From: JAFIEN01 sp051859505 | GTDB taxonomy: Bacteria; Pseudomonadota; Alphaproteobacteria; Rhodobacterales; Rhodobacteraceae | NCBI GenBank assembly: GCA_051859505.1 | Contig: JBHYFN010000009.1 | Span: forward strand, 49,809-113,808 | Direction of reading: 5' to 3' | Length of the DNA stretch: 64,000 bases | Shown here: one piece after another, positions 8,400 to 16,536 of the stretch | Layout of the letters: each line of letters begins with the position of its first letter | How positions within the stretch are numbered: the first letter of the stretch is position 1 | Notes under the pieces: model-generated | The model's input: the letters and a program-made list of their open reading frames with translations, nothing else | What the model was told of the DNA's origin: nothing | Database searches by the model: none | Translations under genes and position numbers: made by a program

Positions 8400-9374
8400 T
8401 CACCGGCCCAGAACGGCGCGTCGTCCCAGCGCGCTGGTGCCCACCGCCACGATCAGGATCAGCCCGATCAGCACCTGCCGCACATAGCTGCTGACCGCCA
8501 GCTGCGTGAGGCCATTGTCCAGCACCCCCAGCACCACGACGCCGGCCAGCGTCGCCAGAACCCGGGGCTGGCCGTTCTCGGTCAGGGTCATGCCCAGAAA
8601 CACCGCCGCAATCGCCGTCAGCATCAGCCCATCGCCCTGCACCGGATTGGCCGAGGCGACGCGGGACGCATACATCAGCCCCGCAATGGCCGCCCCCACC
8701 CCGGTGAAGGCAAAGGCCGAGAGGCGCAGCGCCGTGACCCGCACGCCCGCCAGCCGCGCCGCCTCGCGGTTGCCGCCGATGGCATAGAGGCGTCGGCCGT
8801 AATTCGTCTGCTCGAGCACGACCCAGACCACGGCCGTCACCGCCAGCGCCAGCATGGTGAGGTTGGGAAGGCGCGTGGGCCTGCCCTCTTCCGGCGCCCA
8901 GAGGATCAGACCGCCGCGGGCGAAGCCGGAAAAGGCCTCGGGGATGTCGCGGCCAAAGATCGTGCGCCCGTCGCTGACCAGAAAGGCCAGCCCGCTGAAC
9001 AGCGTCAGCGTCGCCAGCGTGGCGACGAAGGGCAGGATCCCCACAAGGCTGACCAGCACCCCGTTGAACAGACCCCCCGCCAGCCCCACCGCAAGTGCTG
9101 CCGCCAGCGCCACCCCCACTGGCCAGCCCTCCACGAACAGGACCGCCGCCACGACACCGGCAAGCGAGGCCATGGCCCCGACCGACAGGTCGAAATCGCC
9201 CATGACCATCACCACGGTCATCGTCACCGCCACCACCGCCAGCATCGAGACCTGCTGGCTGATGTTGAGCCAGTTCTGCAGCGTCATGAAGGTATCGGGC
9301 TTGAGTGCCCAGAACACGACGACGATGGCCACCATCCCCAGGATGGGCCCGTAGCGACGCAAGGCCCCGATCAT
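8400..9374 (-). CDS. Sugar ABC transporter permease (RbsC family)
   Basis: This 324-residue permease of the branched-chain/ribose class has about ten hydrophobic helices. It also has the subfamily motif GDFDLSVGAMASLAG near residue 60 and the cytoplasmic loop YGRRLYAIGGNREAARLAGV that contacts the ATPase. It is the only permease in this operon, so it probably acts as a homodimer. Its ATG overlaps the ATPase stop (ATGA), which sets the start at 9374. With the ATPase and binding protein upstream it completes a ribose/xylose-type importer. The neighbouring xylulokinase-like kinase hints at a pentose or pentitol substrate, but this is inference. Confidence 0.9.
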   Translation of the reverse strand: MIGALRRYGPILGMVAIVVVFWALKPDTFMTLQNWLNISQQVSMLAVVAVTMTVVMVMGDFDLSVGAMASLAGVVAAVLFVEGWPVGVALAAALAVGLAGGLFNGVLVSLVGILPFVATLATLTLFSGLAFLVSDGRTIFGRDIPEAFSGFARGGLILWAPEEGRPTRLPNLTMLALAVTAVVWVVLEQTNYGRRLYAIGGNREAARLAGVRVTALRLSAFAFTGVGAAIAGLMYASRVASANPVQGDGLMLTAIAAVFLGMTLTENGQPRVLATLAGVVVLGVLDNGLTQLAVSSYVRQVLIGLILIVAVGTSALGRRAVLGR

Positions 9375-10891
9375 GCCGCAGCCTCTTCGGCCGCGTAGCA
9401 CAGGGTCAGAAGGTCGCCCTCGCTCAGGCCTTCGGCGCCCACAAGATGTGCCAGCCGGCCGCGATGCAGAACGGCGATCCGGTCGGACAATCCGATCACC
9501 TCGGGCAGGTCGGACGAGGCGAGGATCACCGCCACGCCCCGGTCGGCCAGGCCCCGGATCAGGCGGTAGATGTCGAACTTGGCGCCCACATCCACCCCGC
9601 GCGTCGGTTCATCCAGAAGAAGCAGGCGCGGCTCGCCGGCCAATGCACGGGCGAAAAGAACCTTCTGCTGATTGCCGCCCGACAGGGTATCGGCCGCATC
9701 CGAGGGCCGGCCCGCCTTGAGGCGGACCGCGCGGCCGGTGTCGTCCAGAAGCGCGCGTTCGGCGGGGCGGTTCTGGAACAGATGCGCCCGGGCAAGGCGG
9801 GCCAGATGCGGCAGGCTCACGTTCTCGGTAAGTGCCCGCTCCATCATCAGCCCTTCGCTGCGCCGCTCGCGCGGGACATGGGCCAGGCCCGCCGCCCAGG
9901 CCTCGGCCGGGCTTTGGGGCGCGAAGGGGCGGCCGTCCAGCGTGACGGTGCCGCCAAGGCGCGGATTGGCCCCCATCAGCGATGCCAGAAGCGCCCCCCG
10001 GCCCGCGCCCGACAGGCCGACGACGCCCAGAACCTCGCCCGGGGCAAGATCGAAGCTCACCCCGGCGATACCGGGGGCCGCAAGGCCGCTGACGCGCAGA
10101 AGCGGCGGGGAGGCGGCGGGCGATCCTGCGACGCGCGGCGGGAACAGTTCGGAAAGGTCGCGGCCAGTCATGTCATGGATGATGCGGGCCTCGTCCGTCT
10201 CGGCCATGGGGAGAGAGGAGATCAGCCGCCCGTCCCGCAGCACGCTGACCCGGTCGGAGAGGCGCAACACCTCGGCCATGCGGTGCGAGACATAGAGGAT
10301 GCCGGCTCCTTGCGCCTTCAGCTCGGCGATCACCGTGAACAGCCGCTCGGCCTCGGCCCCGGTCAGGGCGGCGGTCGGTTCGTCGAGGATGTAGAGCCAG
10401 GGGGCGGGGCCGCTGTCGCCGATCAGGGTGGCGGCGATGCGCACGAGCATCCGGTCGCCCGGGCCAAGGCGGGCCATGGGCAGGCGGGGGTCGATATGGC
10501 CCAGACCCAGCCGCGCCAGCGCCCCGGCCGAGGCCGCCCGCAAGGCGCGCCAGTCGATCAGGCCCGCGCGTGTGGGGCAGCCGGTCGAAAGGTGCATGTT
10601 CTCGGCCACCGAGAGGGCGGGCACGACATGCAGTTCCTGATGCAGCACCCGCAGGCCCGCCGTATGGGCCGCCGCCGGGCTGCCGAGGGCAAGGGGCTGG
10701 CCCTCGAGGAGAAAGCCTCCGGCATCCGGGCGTTCAAGGCCCGAAAGAAGCCGGATCAGCGTGGACTTTCCCGCACCGTTCTCGCCCATGAGCGCATGGA
10801 CCTCGCCGGAGCGCAGGGTCACGGAGACGCCGTCGAGAGCGCGTGCGGCGCCGTAGCGGCGGGTGAGCGTGGTGAGGGTGAGCAGGGGCAT
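9371..10891 (-). CDS. Sugar ABC transporter ATP-binding protein, two NBDs (RbsA family)
   Basis: This 506-residue protein carries two nucleotide-binding domains. The N-terminal Walker A is GENGAGKST (about residue 37), with the Walker B segment YILDEPTAAL. In the C-terminal half the Walker A is degenerate (GLSGAGRGALL), while the signature LSGGNQQKV and LLLDEPTRGVD are intact. That asymmetry is normal for the ribose/galactose class. It is coupled to the permease by an ATGA overlap. It is separated from the binding-protein gene upstream by about 200 bases that hold four REP elements. Confidence 0.93.
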   Translation of the reverse strand: MPLLTLTTLTRRYGAARALDGVSVTLRSGEVHALMGENGAGKSTLIRLLSGLERPDAGGFLLEGQPLALGSPAAAHTAGLRVLHQELHVVPALSVAENMHLSTGCPTRAGLIDWRALRAASAGALARLGLGHIDPRLPMARLGPGDRMLVRIAATLIGDSGPAPWLYILDEPTAALTGAEAERLFTVIAELKAQGAGILYVSHRMAEVLRLSDRVSVLRDGRLISSLPMAETDEARIIHDMTGRDLSELFPPRVAGSPAASPPLLRVSGLAAPGIAGVSFDLAPGEVLGVVGLSGAGRGALLASLMGANPRLGGTVTLDGRPFAPQSPAEAWAAGLAHVPRERRSEGLMMERALTENVSLPHLARLARAHLFQNRPAERALLDDTGRAVRLKAGRPSDAADTLSGGNQQKVLFARALAGEPRLLLLDEPTRGVDVGAKFDIYRLIRGLADRGVAVILASSDLPEVIGLSDRIAVLHRGRLAHLVGAEGLSEGDLLTLCYAAEEAAA

Positions 10892-10924
10892 GAGGTGGTG
10901 AGAGGATCCGGCCTTGGGACTTCG

Positions 10925-11074
10925 CGTGGGCTTTGCCCACCCTACCGCAAGTGGGACCAGGGATTGGGTTGCGCGTGGGCTGCGCCCACCCTACCGGTAA
11001 CTCGTAGGGTGGGCGCAGCCCACGCACGAAGGCGCAGGTTGAAACCGGAGGCGGTAGGGTGGGCAAAGCCCACG
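10925..11074. repeat. Cluster of four REP-type palindromes (nested inverted arrangement)
   Basis: Four 21-base REP units lie between the binding-protein and ATPase genes. Each begins with a GTAG foot followed by a GTGGGC...GCCCAC hairpin. Units at 10925-10945 and 10974-10994 point to the minus strand, and 11004-11024 and 11054-11074 to the plus strand. The outer pair has loop AAA and the inner pair loop GCA. The whole block is therefore a nested palindrome. In bacteria such units are often transcribed as RNA hairpins that protect upstream mRNA from 3' exonucleases. Here that would stabilise the binding-protein transcript. Confidence 0.9.
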
Positions 11075-11095
11075 CCAGGACCGCCCCGACCCCGC

Positions 11096-12016
11096 TCAAT
11101 CCCCCACGTTGGCCGTCGTGATCAGCACCGTGGGCACATAGATCACCGTCTGCACAAGCTCTTCGCCCGCCAGAAGCCGCGCGACCGTATCCGCCGTCGC
11201 GGCGCCGATCCCGGCAAAGTCCTGCGCGACCGAGGCTTCGAAGTTCCCCCCCGCCGCGATGGCATCGCGCGCCTGGGGGTTGGCGTCGATCCCGGTGATC
11301 ACGATCCCTTCATCCGCGCGGCCCGCATCCTCGATCGCCTGCAGCGCGCCCAGTGCCGGCTGATCCCAAGCGGCCCAGACCGCCGAGATCGACCCGGGCT
11401 CGGGATTGGCGGCAAGGATCGCCTCCATCTTCGCCCGGCTGTCGGCGATGCCGCCGTCACTCACATCCGGCGTCACGCGGTCAAGCACCGTGATGTCGGG
11501 ATGGTTGGCGAATACGGCGTCGGCAATCGCGCCGCGCACCTGCACCGGCGGGAAGGGGTCGAAGACGAACATCACCACATTGCCTGCGCCGCCGATCCGG
11601 TTGGCCACATAGACCGCCGTCTCGGCCGCCATCGCATAGCCGTTCGAGGTCACGTTCGCGGCCAGTAGCGGATCGGTCCCGGCATCCATGCCCACGACCG
11701 GGATCCCCGCATCGGCGGCGACCTGAAGCCCCGCACCCACCTGCGCCGGGTCCACGTTGATGACGATGGCATCCACATTCTGCGTCACCGCATCCTCGAT
11801 CCGCGAGATGACGGCAGCCACATCCCCCGCCGTGTCGATGACATTCACCTCCCAGCCAAGCTCGTCCGCCCGGGCGCTGAAGGCATCGACATAGAACTGC
11901 GTGCCCGGCTGGGCGAGATAGGGCGTGATGACGGCGACGGTTTCCGACAGGGCCGCGCCGGCAGTCAGGGCCAGGACCGAGGCAAGGCCGGTGGCCTTAA
12001 GTGTGCGTACAAACAT
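11096..12016 (-). CDS. Sugar ABC transporter periplasmic binding protein (RbsB-like)
   Basis: This 306-residue protein has an N-terminal Sec signal (MFVRTLKATGLASVLALTAG, cleavage after ALS) followed by a type-I periplasmic-binding fold starting ETVAVITPYLAQPGTQFYVD. It recognises the sugar for the permease and ATPase encoded downstream. The start at 12016 is set by GGGAGG eight to nine bases upstream. It is divergent from the FGGY kinase gene, with 88 bases between start codons, so they may share a control region. Ligand identity is not visible. Confidence 0.9.
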   Translation of the reverse strand: MFVRTLKATGLASVLALTAGAALSETVAVITPYLAQPGTQFYVDAFSARADELGWEVNVIDTAGDVAAVISRIEDAVTQNVDAIVINVDPAQVGAGLQVAADAGIPVVGMDAGTDPLLAANVTSNGYAMAAETAVYVANRIGGAGNVVMFVFDPFPPVQVRGAIADAVFANHPDITVLDRVTPDVSDGGIADSRAKMEAILAANPEPGSISAVWAAWDQPALGALQAIEDAGRADEGIVITGIDANPQARDAIAAGGNFEASVAQDFAGIGAATADTVARLLAGEELVQTVIYVPTVLITTANVGD

Positions 12017-12104
12017 GGTGCTCCCTCCCCAAGGATGCGATTGGACTTGATCGCGCACTGTCTGGCAGGCGAATGTGCGGCTGTAAATCCCTCAGAGGCT
12101 CTCC

Positions 12105-13571
12105 ATGGTTACGCCCGCCCTGATCGGCATCGACATCGGCACGACGGCGGTCAAGGCGATGATGGCCGATGCCTCGGGGCGCAGGCTTGCGGAATATGGC
12201 GCCGCCTATCCCACCCGGCGGCCCGCCGGGGGCCAGGTCGAGCAGGATCCGGCCGACTGGCTGAACCATGTGCGCACAGCGCTCGAGAGCTTTGCGCGCG
12301 TTCCTGCGGAAGTGCTGGGGATCGGCATCACCGGGCAGGTCAATACCCATGTCTTCTGTGATGCGGGGCTTGATCCCCTTGCGCCCGCGATCGTCTGGCA
12401 GGACAGCCGCGCCGCGGCCGCGGGGGCGGCGCTCGACGCCCGGATCACCGCCGCGGAGAAGGTCGCGGCCCTTGGCGCCCCCATCCCCATCGACGCGAGC
12501 CATGCGCTGTCGCGGATGGCGTGGATGGCCGATGCGCAGCCCGGGATCTGGGGCCGGACGGCGCATGTCTTCCTGCCCAAGGACTGGGTCATCGCCCGCC
12601 TGACGGGGGCGATCGGGGCCGATCCCATCGCGGCGGTCGGGCTGACGGGGCCCGATCTGGCCTACGCCGATGCTGTGCTGGCGCTTTTGCCCGGCGCCGC
12701 GGCGCGGCTGCCGCCGCTGTCGGACCCGCTTAAGGTGGCGGGCAGGATCGGCCCGGACTGGCCCTTTGCGGGCGTGCCGGTGCTGCGTGGAACGATGGAT
12801 GCCTGGGCGGCGATGTTCGGCACCGGCGTGGCGCGCGACGGGCAGGCGATGGAGCTTTCGGGCACATCCGAGGTGCTGGGGGTGATCTCCTCGACGCGCC
12901 ACCCCGAACCCGGGGTCATCACCTTCCCGCCCTGGCGCGGCCTCACGCTTCACGCCGGACCGACCCAGGCGGGCGGGGCCTCGCTCGACTGGCTGGGCCG
13001 GATCATGGGGCAGGATCCCGCAACACTCTCCGCCCTGGCCGAGACGGCGGTGATCGCCCCCGACAGCCCGCTGTTCCTGCCCCATCTTCAGGGCGAACGC
13101 GCGCCGCTGTGGGATCCTCAGGCGCGGGGCACCTTTGCGGGGCTGACCTCGGCCACCGGCCCGGCCGAAATGGTGGTCGCGGTGATGGAGGGGGTGGCCT
13201 TCTCGGCCCGGCTGGCGCTCGAGGCGGTCGAACGCGCCGCCGGTCTGCGGGCCGCGGTCGTGCAGGGCGGCGGCGGGGGCACCCTCTCTGACCGCTGGTG
13301 CCAGATCCGGGCGGATGTGCTGGACCGCCCCTTTCTGCGGATGCAGGCCCGGGATGCGGGCGCGGTGGGGGCCATGGTCATGGCCGGTACCGGGGTCGGC
13401 CTGATGCCCGACCTTGCCACAGCCGCCGCGCAGCTGGTGCCCGAAGACCGCCGCTTCGACCCCGATCCCCACCGCGCCGCCATCGCCGCCGAGCGTTTTG
13501 CGACCTGGCGCAGGCTGTACGACCAGATCCGCCCGATCAATGCGGCACTCTCAGCCGGGGTGCAGCCATGA
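12105..13571 (+). CDS. FGGY carbohydrate kinase (xylulokinase-like)
   Basis: This 488-residue kinase has the phosphate-1 motif GIDIGTTAVKAMMAD at residues 8-22, the segment ITGQVNTHVF, the catalytic-Asp motif GTMDAW around residue 228, and a C-terminal GGGGGTLSDRWCQIRADVL nucleotide-site stretch. It most resembles xylulokinases, but other pentulose or sugar-alcohol kinases share these features. Divergence from the sugar-binding protein gene suggests that it phosphorylates what the transporter brings in, perhaps after a dehydrogenase step. The stop overlaps the next ATG (ATGA). Confidence 0.85.
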   Translation: MVTPALIGIDIGTTAVKAMMADASGRRLAEYGAAYPTRRPAGGQVEQDPADWLNHVRTALESFARVPAEVLGIGITGQVNTHVFCDAGLDPLAPAIVWQDSRAAAAGAALDARITAAEKVAALGAPIPIDASHALSRMAWMADAQPGIWGRTAHVFLPKDWVIARLTGAIGADPIAAVGLTGPDLAYADAVLALLPGAAARLPPLSDPLKVAGRIGPDWPFAGVPVLRGTMDAWAAMFGTGVARDGQAMELSGTSEVLGVISSTRHPEPGVITFPPWRGLTLHAGPTQAGGASLDWLGRIMGQDPATLSALAETAVIAPDSPLFLPHLQGERAPLWDPQARGTFAGLTSATGPAEMVVAVMEGVAFSARLALEAVERAAGLRAAVVQGGGGGTLSDRWCQIRADVLDRPFLRMQARDAGAVGAMVMAGTGVGLMPDLATAAAQLVPEDRRFDPDPHRAAIAAERFATWRRLYDQIRPINAALSAGVQP

Positions 13572-14014
13572 GCACCGCCAGCAGCCGTCGATGGCCGGCA
13601 TTCGTGGCCAGTGGGCTGATCCTCTTGATCGTCGCCACCCTGTTCCTGTGGCCGGCGGCGCGGCTTCAGATGCTCACCACCCGGGTTGCCGAGATCGCGG
13701 GCGACGATCCCTACTGCAGCTTCGATGGCCGGTGGCACAATCGCATGCCCGTGGCGCGGATCGTTCCGACGGATTGGGCGTCGATCTCGCTCTGGTCCGA
13801 TGTCAGGGACCGTTTCCTCGTCTCGGATCCCGCCAACCCCTTTCACTTCGGCATCGTCGTCATGCGCGCGGGCGAGGATGGTGCCTTGGGCCCCGAGGTC
13901 TGGGGGTGGTCCTGGCGCAAGCTGGATTTCTGGCCTGTCGAGGGCAACCTGTTCGACCTTGCCTATTTCGGCGATCTTCTGGCGGAGTGCCGCGCCAACA
14001 GTGTGGAGATCTGA
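13568..14014 (+). CDS. Hypothetical protein with N-terminal membrane anchor
   Basis: This 148-residue protein has one hydrophobic helix at about residues 10-30 (WPAFVASGLILLIVATLFLW), followed by a soluble, presumably periplasmic, domain with a single Cys in DDPYCSFDGRW and many Trp residues. No family is recognised. The ATG overlaps the kinase stop, so the two are translationally coupled, although a functional link to sugar metabolism is not obvious. The stretch downstream (14049-14063) can fold into a small hairpin. Confidence 0.6.
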   Translation: MSTASSRRWPAFVASGLILLIVATLFLWPAARLQMLTTRVAEIAGDDPYCSFDGRWHNRMPVARIVPTDWASISLWSDVRDRFLVSDPANPFHFGIVVMRAGEDGALGPEVWGWSWRKLDFWPVEGNLFDLAYFGDLLAECRANSVEI

Positions 14015-14048
14015 CCTCTCTCAGCGGGCAAGTGCATGGCGCTGCCGA

Positions 14049-14063
14049 GGGTTTCTTGAACCC
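14049..14063 (+). terminator. Weak stem-loop after the kinase/membrane-protein pair
   Basis: GGGTT and AACCC form a short stem around TCTTG, flanked by further imperfect complementarity (GCATGGCG upstream, CGATGCC downstream). It could end transcription of the FGGY kinase unit. There is no T-run. Confidence 0.3.
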
Positions 14064-14129
14064 CGCCGAGCGATGCCATAGCGCTTTTCCTGCGGATCCC
14101 TCCGCGTATTCAGTGCGAGTTGGTGTGAG

Positions 14130-14351
14130 ATGAGTAACAAGCGTGGACAATCGACCGGGGTCATTCTGATCGGTGCCCTGATCCTTCTGGTGGCAGCGGG
14201 GCTTTTTGCGCTGCCGGTGATCCTTCCGGCCGAAAGCCAGGCAGACGATCTGACGCAGAGGATCGGGCAGGTCGGTGGCGGGCTTGCCGGGGTCGGGGCG
14301 GTGGTGCTTGTCCTTGGCCTGATCCTGCGCGCCCGCGCCGGGCGGTCCTGA
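14130..14351 (+). CDS. Small two-helix membrane protein
   Basis: This 73-residue protein has two clear hydrophobic helices, GVILIGALILLVAAGLFALP and GGLAGVGAVVLVLGLILRA, joined by a polar acidic linker (AESQADDLTQRIG). The linker is predicted to lie outside by the positive-inside rule, because Lys/Arg residues are at both ends. No family is recognised. The ribosome-binding site is weak (GTGTGAG just before the ATG). Neighbours are another membrane protein gene upstream and a convergent one downstream. Confidence 0.55.
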   Translation: MSNKRGQSTGVILIGALILLVAAGLFALPVILPAESQADDLTQRIGQVGGGLAGVGAVVLVLGLILRARAGRS

Positions 14352-14466
14352 AGCGAAGCGGCCGGGCGCCTCCTGCCATAGGGGAGGTGGGCGGCAATGG
14401 CACAGCGTCCTCCCCGATCCGGTCTTGCAGAAGGCCGCTCTTGGCAGGGCTGGCCTTGACCTTTCG

Positions 14467-14832
14467 TCAACCGCCCGTCGTTCGGCTTGACAGAACCACC
14501 AGCGCGAACACCAGGGGCAGCACCACGACAGTGACATGTGCAAGGCCGTAGATAAGGTTGGCACGGAATTCGACGAGGTCGCGCGTCTGGAACAGCGGTG
14601 GCCTCGGGTCGCGTTGCCAATACCGCCGGACCAATACCACCTGACCCACCCAGAAGATCAGCGCCGGGATCGTCGGTCCCGGGTCACCCTGACGGATCGC
14701 GGCCTCCAGCAGGATGCCCAGCGGCATGCCCACAACCACACTGCCCACAAGGATCAGAAGGTCGCGCCGGTAGGCCGGGTTGTTCAGGTCCGAATGGACG
14801 GCCTTGCGCTGCCGCCCGCTTTTTCTGGTCAT
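14467..14832 (-). CDS. Hypothetical membrane protein, three helices
   Basis: This 121-residue protein has a very basic N-terminus (MTRKSGRQRKAVHSD) and about three hydrophobic segments: LLILVGSVVVGMPLGILLEAA, PALIFWVGQVVLV and ANLIYGLAHVTVVVLPLVFALVVL. The basic start should stay in the cytoplasm. No family or function is recognised. It is convergent with the two-helix protein and divergent from the bd oxidase genes. Confidence 0.6.
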   Translation of the reverse strand: MTRKSGRQRKAVHSDLNNPAYRRDLLILVGSVVVGMPLGILLEAAIRQGDPGPTIPALIFWVGQVVLVRRYWQRDPRPPLFQTRDLVEFRANLIYGLAHVTVVVLPLVFALVVLSSRTTGG

Positions 14833-15132
14833 CCTGTCCCCCTTTCGACGCGCAGGCCGCCCGAGCGCCCCAGTTCAGCCGGCAGTGATCCACCCCGCAG
14901 CCTTGCCTGTCCGGCCAGGCAAGGCAAGCGGCCACCAGCTTGAGGCATGAGGGAGGCTGATCCTCGGGCTTGTCCTGCGCTCCGGGGTCGCTTGCCATGA
15001 AGGCCGGGCGCTCTTTGCCCCTCGGGGGATGCTGCGCCTTATCATGGTGCCGCGCCCCTGTGTCGCAGTGCGTGGTGGAGCGGCCGATCCGGTCTATCTC
15101 TCGGTCTGACCGAAGCATGGACCGGAGTTCCG
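14833..15132. other. 300-base intergenic region upstream of the bd oxidase
   Basis: No gene is seen. A hairpin CTTGCCTG/CAGGCAAG lies at 14902-14923 without a T-run. The region must carry the oxidase promoter. No FNR-type dyad (TTGAT-N4-ATCAA) was found in it. GGAG lies six bases before the cydA-like ATG. Confidence 0.5.
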
Positions 15133-16536
15133 ATGGAAACCCTCCTGTTGTCGCGCATCCAGTTCGCGGCGAATATCTCGTTCCACATCCTGTTTCCCAC
15201 GATCACCATCGCGCTGGGTTGGGTCCTCTTGTTCTTCAAGCTGCGCTTCAACGCCACCGGCGAACAGCGCTGGATGGAGGCCTATTTCTTCTGGGTCAAG
15301 ATCTTCGCCCTGTCCTTCGCGCTGGGCGTCGTGTCGGGCATCACCATGTCGTTCCAGTTCGGCACCAACTGGCCGGGCTTCATGGAGGCGGTCGGCAATA
15401 TCGCCGGGCCCTTGCTGGCCTACGAGATCATGACCGCCTTCTTCCTCGAGGCGGTGTTCCTCGGCATCATGCTCTTCGGCTTTTCGCGCGTGTCGAACCG
15501 GGTGCATACGCTGGCGACCTTCCTTGTCGCCTTCGGGACCACCATGTCGGCCTTCTGGATCCTTGTCCTGAACAGCTGGATGCACACGCCGCAGGGGTTC
15601 GAGCTGCGCGACGGCGTGGCCCATGCGACGGATTGGTGGGCGATCATCTTCAACCCCTCCATGCCCTACCGCTTTGCCCATATGATGCTGGCAAGCTTCC
15701 TGACCGTGGCCTTCCTGATCGCCGGCATCTCGGCCTTCCGCTGGCTGATCGGGGGGCGGACCGAAGGGGTGCGGGTGGCGCTCAAGACCTCGGTCTATGG
15801 CGCGGCGCTGCTGATCCCGGCGCAGATCTTCATGGGCGACCTGCACGGGCTGAACACGCTTGAGCATCAACCGGCCAAGGTCGCCGCGATGGAGGCCAAC
15901 TGGGAGACGCGGGGCAATGTGCCCCTGGTCCTCTTCGCCCTGCCCGATGAGGCGGCGCGCGAGAACCGGAGGGAGGTGGCGATCCCGTCGCTGGCCTCGA
16001 TCATCCTGACGCATCGCGCGGATGGAGAGGTGCCGGGGCTGAACGACTTTGTCACCGAAGAGGGCGTGATCGAGCATCCGCCGGTGGCCCCCGTCTTCTG
16101 GTCGTTCCGGGTGATGGTGGGGACGGGGGTGCTGATGCTGCTGGTCAGTTGGGGCCTGTCGGTCCTGATGCTGCGCAAGCGGGCCGACGGAGCGGGGCGG
16201 CGCGGGGTCGAGGGGCTGCCGAAACCTGCCCTTTACGCGCTGGTGGGGATGAGCTTCTCGGGCTGGATCGCCACGCTGGCCGGCTGGTACACGACCGAGA
16301 TCGGCCGCCAGCCCTGGCTGGTGCAGGGCGTGCTGACGACCGAGGCGGCGGTGGGCGATGTGCCCCCGGCCATGGTGCTGACGACGCTGATTGCCTACCT
16401 CGTGGTCTATGCCGTCCTGCTGTTCGCCTATGTCGCGGTGATCTTCTACCTCGCGCGGCGGGCCTCGAAGGGCGAGAGCATCGGCCCCCGTGCCGGCGAC
16501 AGCCGCATGGCGCAAGTGGCGGTGGCGGCGGAATGA
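15133..16536 (+). CDS. cydA: Cytochrome bd-type quinol oxidase subunit I (cyanide-insensitive type)
   Basis: Subunit I oxidises quinol and holds the three haems of the terminal oxidase in the inner membrane. Expected ligands are visible: His18 (SFHILFP), His183 (YRFAHMM), Met328 (FWSFRVMVG) and the Glu98/Glu106 pair. The quinol-loop residues are Lys249 and Glu254, and the GRQPW motif is at 391-395. At 467 residues it is shorter than the E. coli protein because of a short Q-loop, which places it with the CIO (CioA) branch. The next gene overlaps (ATGA). Confidence 0.95.
   Translation: METLLLSRIQFAANISFHILFPTITIALGWVLLFFKLRFNATGEQRWMEAYFFWVKIFALSFALGVVSGITMSFQFGTNWPGFMEAVGNIAGPLLAYEIMTAFFLEAVFLGIMLFGFSRVSNRVHTLATFLVAFGTTMSAFWILVLNSWMHTPQGFELRDGVAHATDWWAIIFNPSMPYRFAHMMLASFLTVAFLIAGISAFRWLIGGRTEGVRVALKTSVYGAALLIPAQIFMGDLHGLNTLEHQPAKVAAMEANWETRGNVPLVLFALPDEAARENRREVAIPSLASIILTHRADGEVPGLNDFVTEEGVIEHPPVAPVFWSFRVMVGTGVLMLLVSWGLSVLMLRKRADGAGRRGVEGLPKPALYALVGMSFSGWIATLAGWYTTEIGRQPWLVQGVLTTEAAVGDVPPAMVLTTLIAYLVVYAVLLFAYVAVIFYLARRASKGESIGPRAGDSRMAQVAVAAE

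Noticed and set aside
10925..11074. CRISPR-like appearance of the regularly placed repeats
   Set aside because: Only four units in mixed orientation, each a palindrome with variable short spacing and no cas genes; they fit REP elements.
9305..11668. 787-codon plus-strand frame across the first ABC operon and the REP cluster
   Set aside because: Antisense to three coherent transporter genes and passes through non-coding repeats; composition is that of a shadow frame.
14833..15132. FNR-type operator before the bd oxidase
   Set aside because: No TTGAT-N4-ATCAA-like dyad could be found in the spacer.
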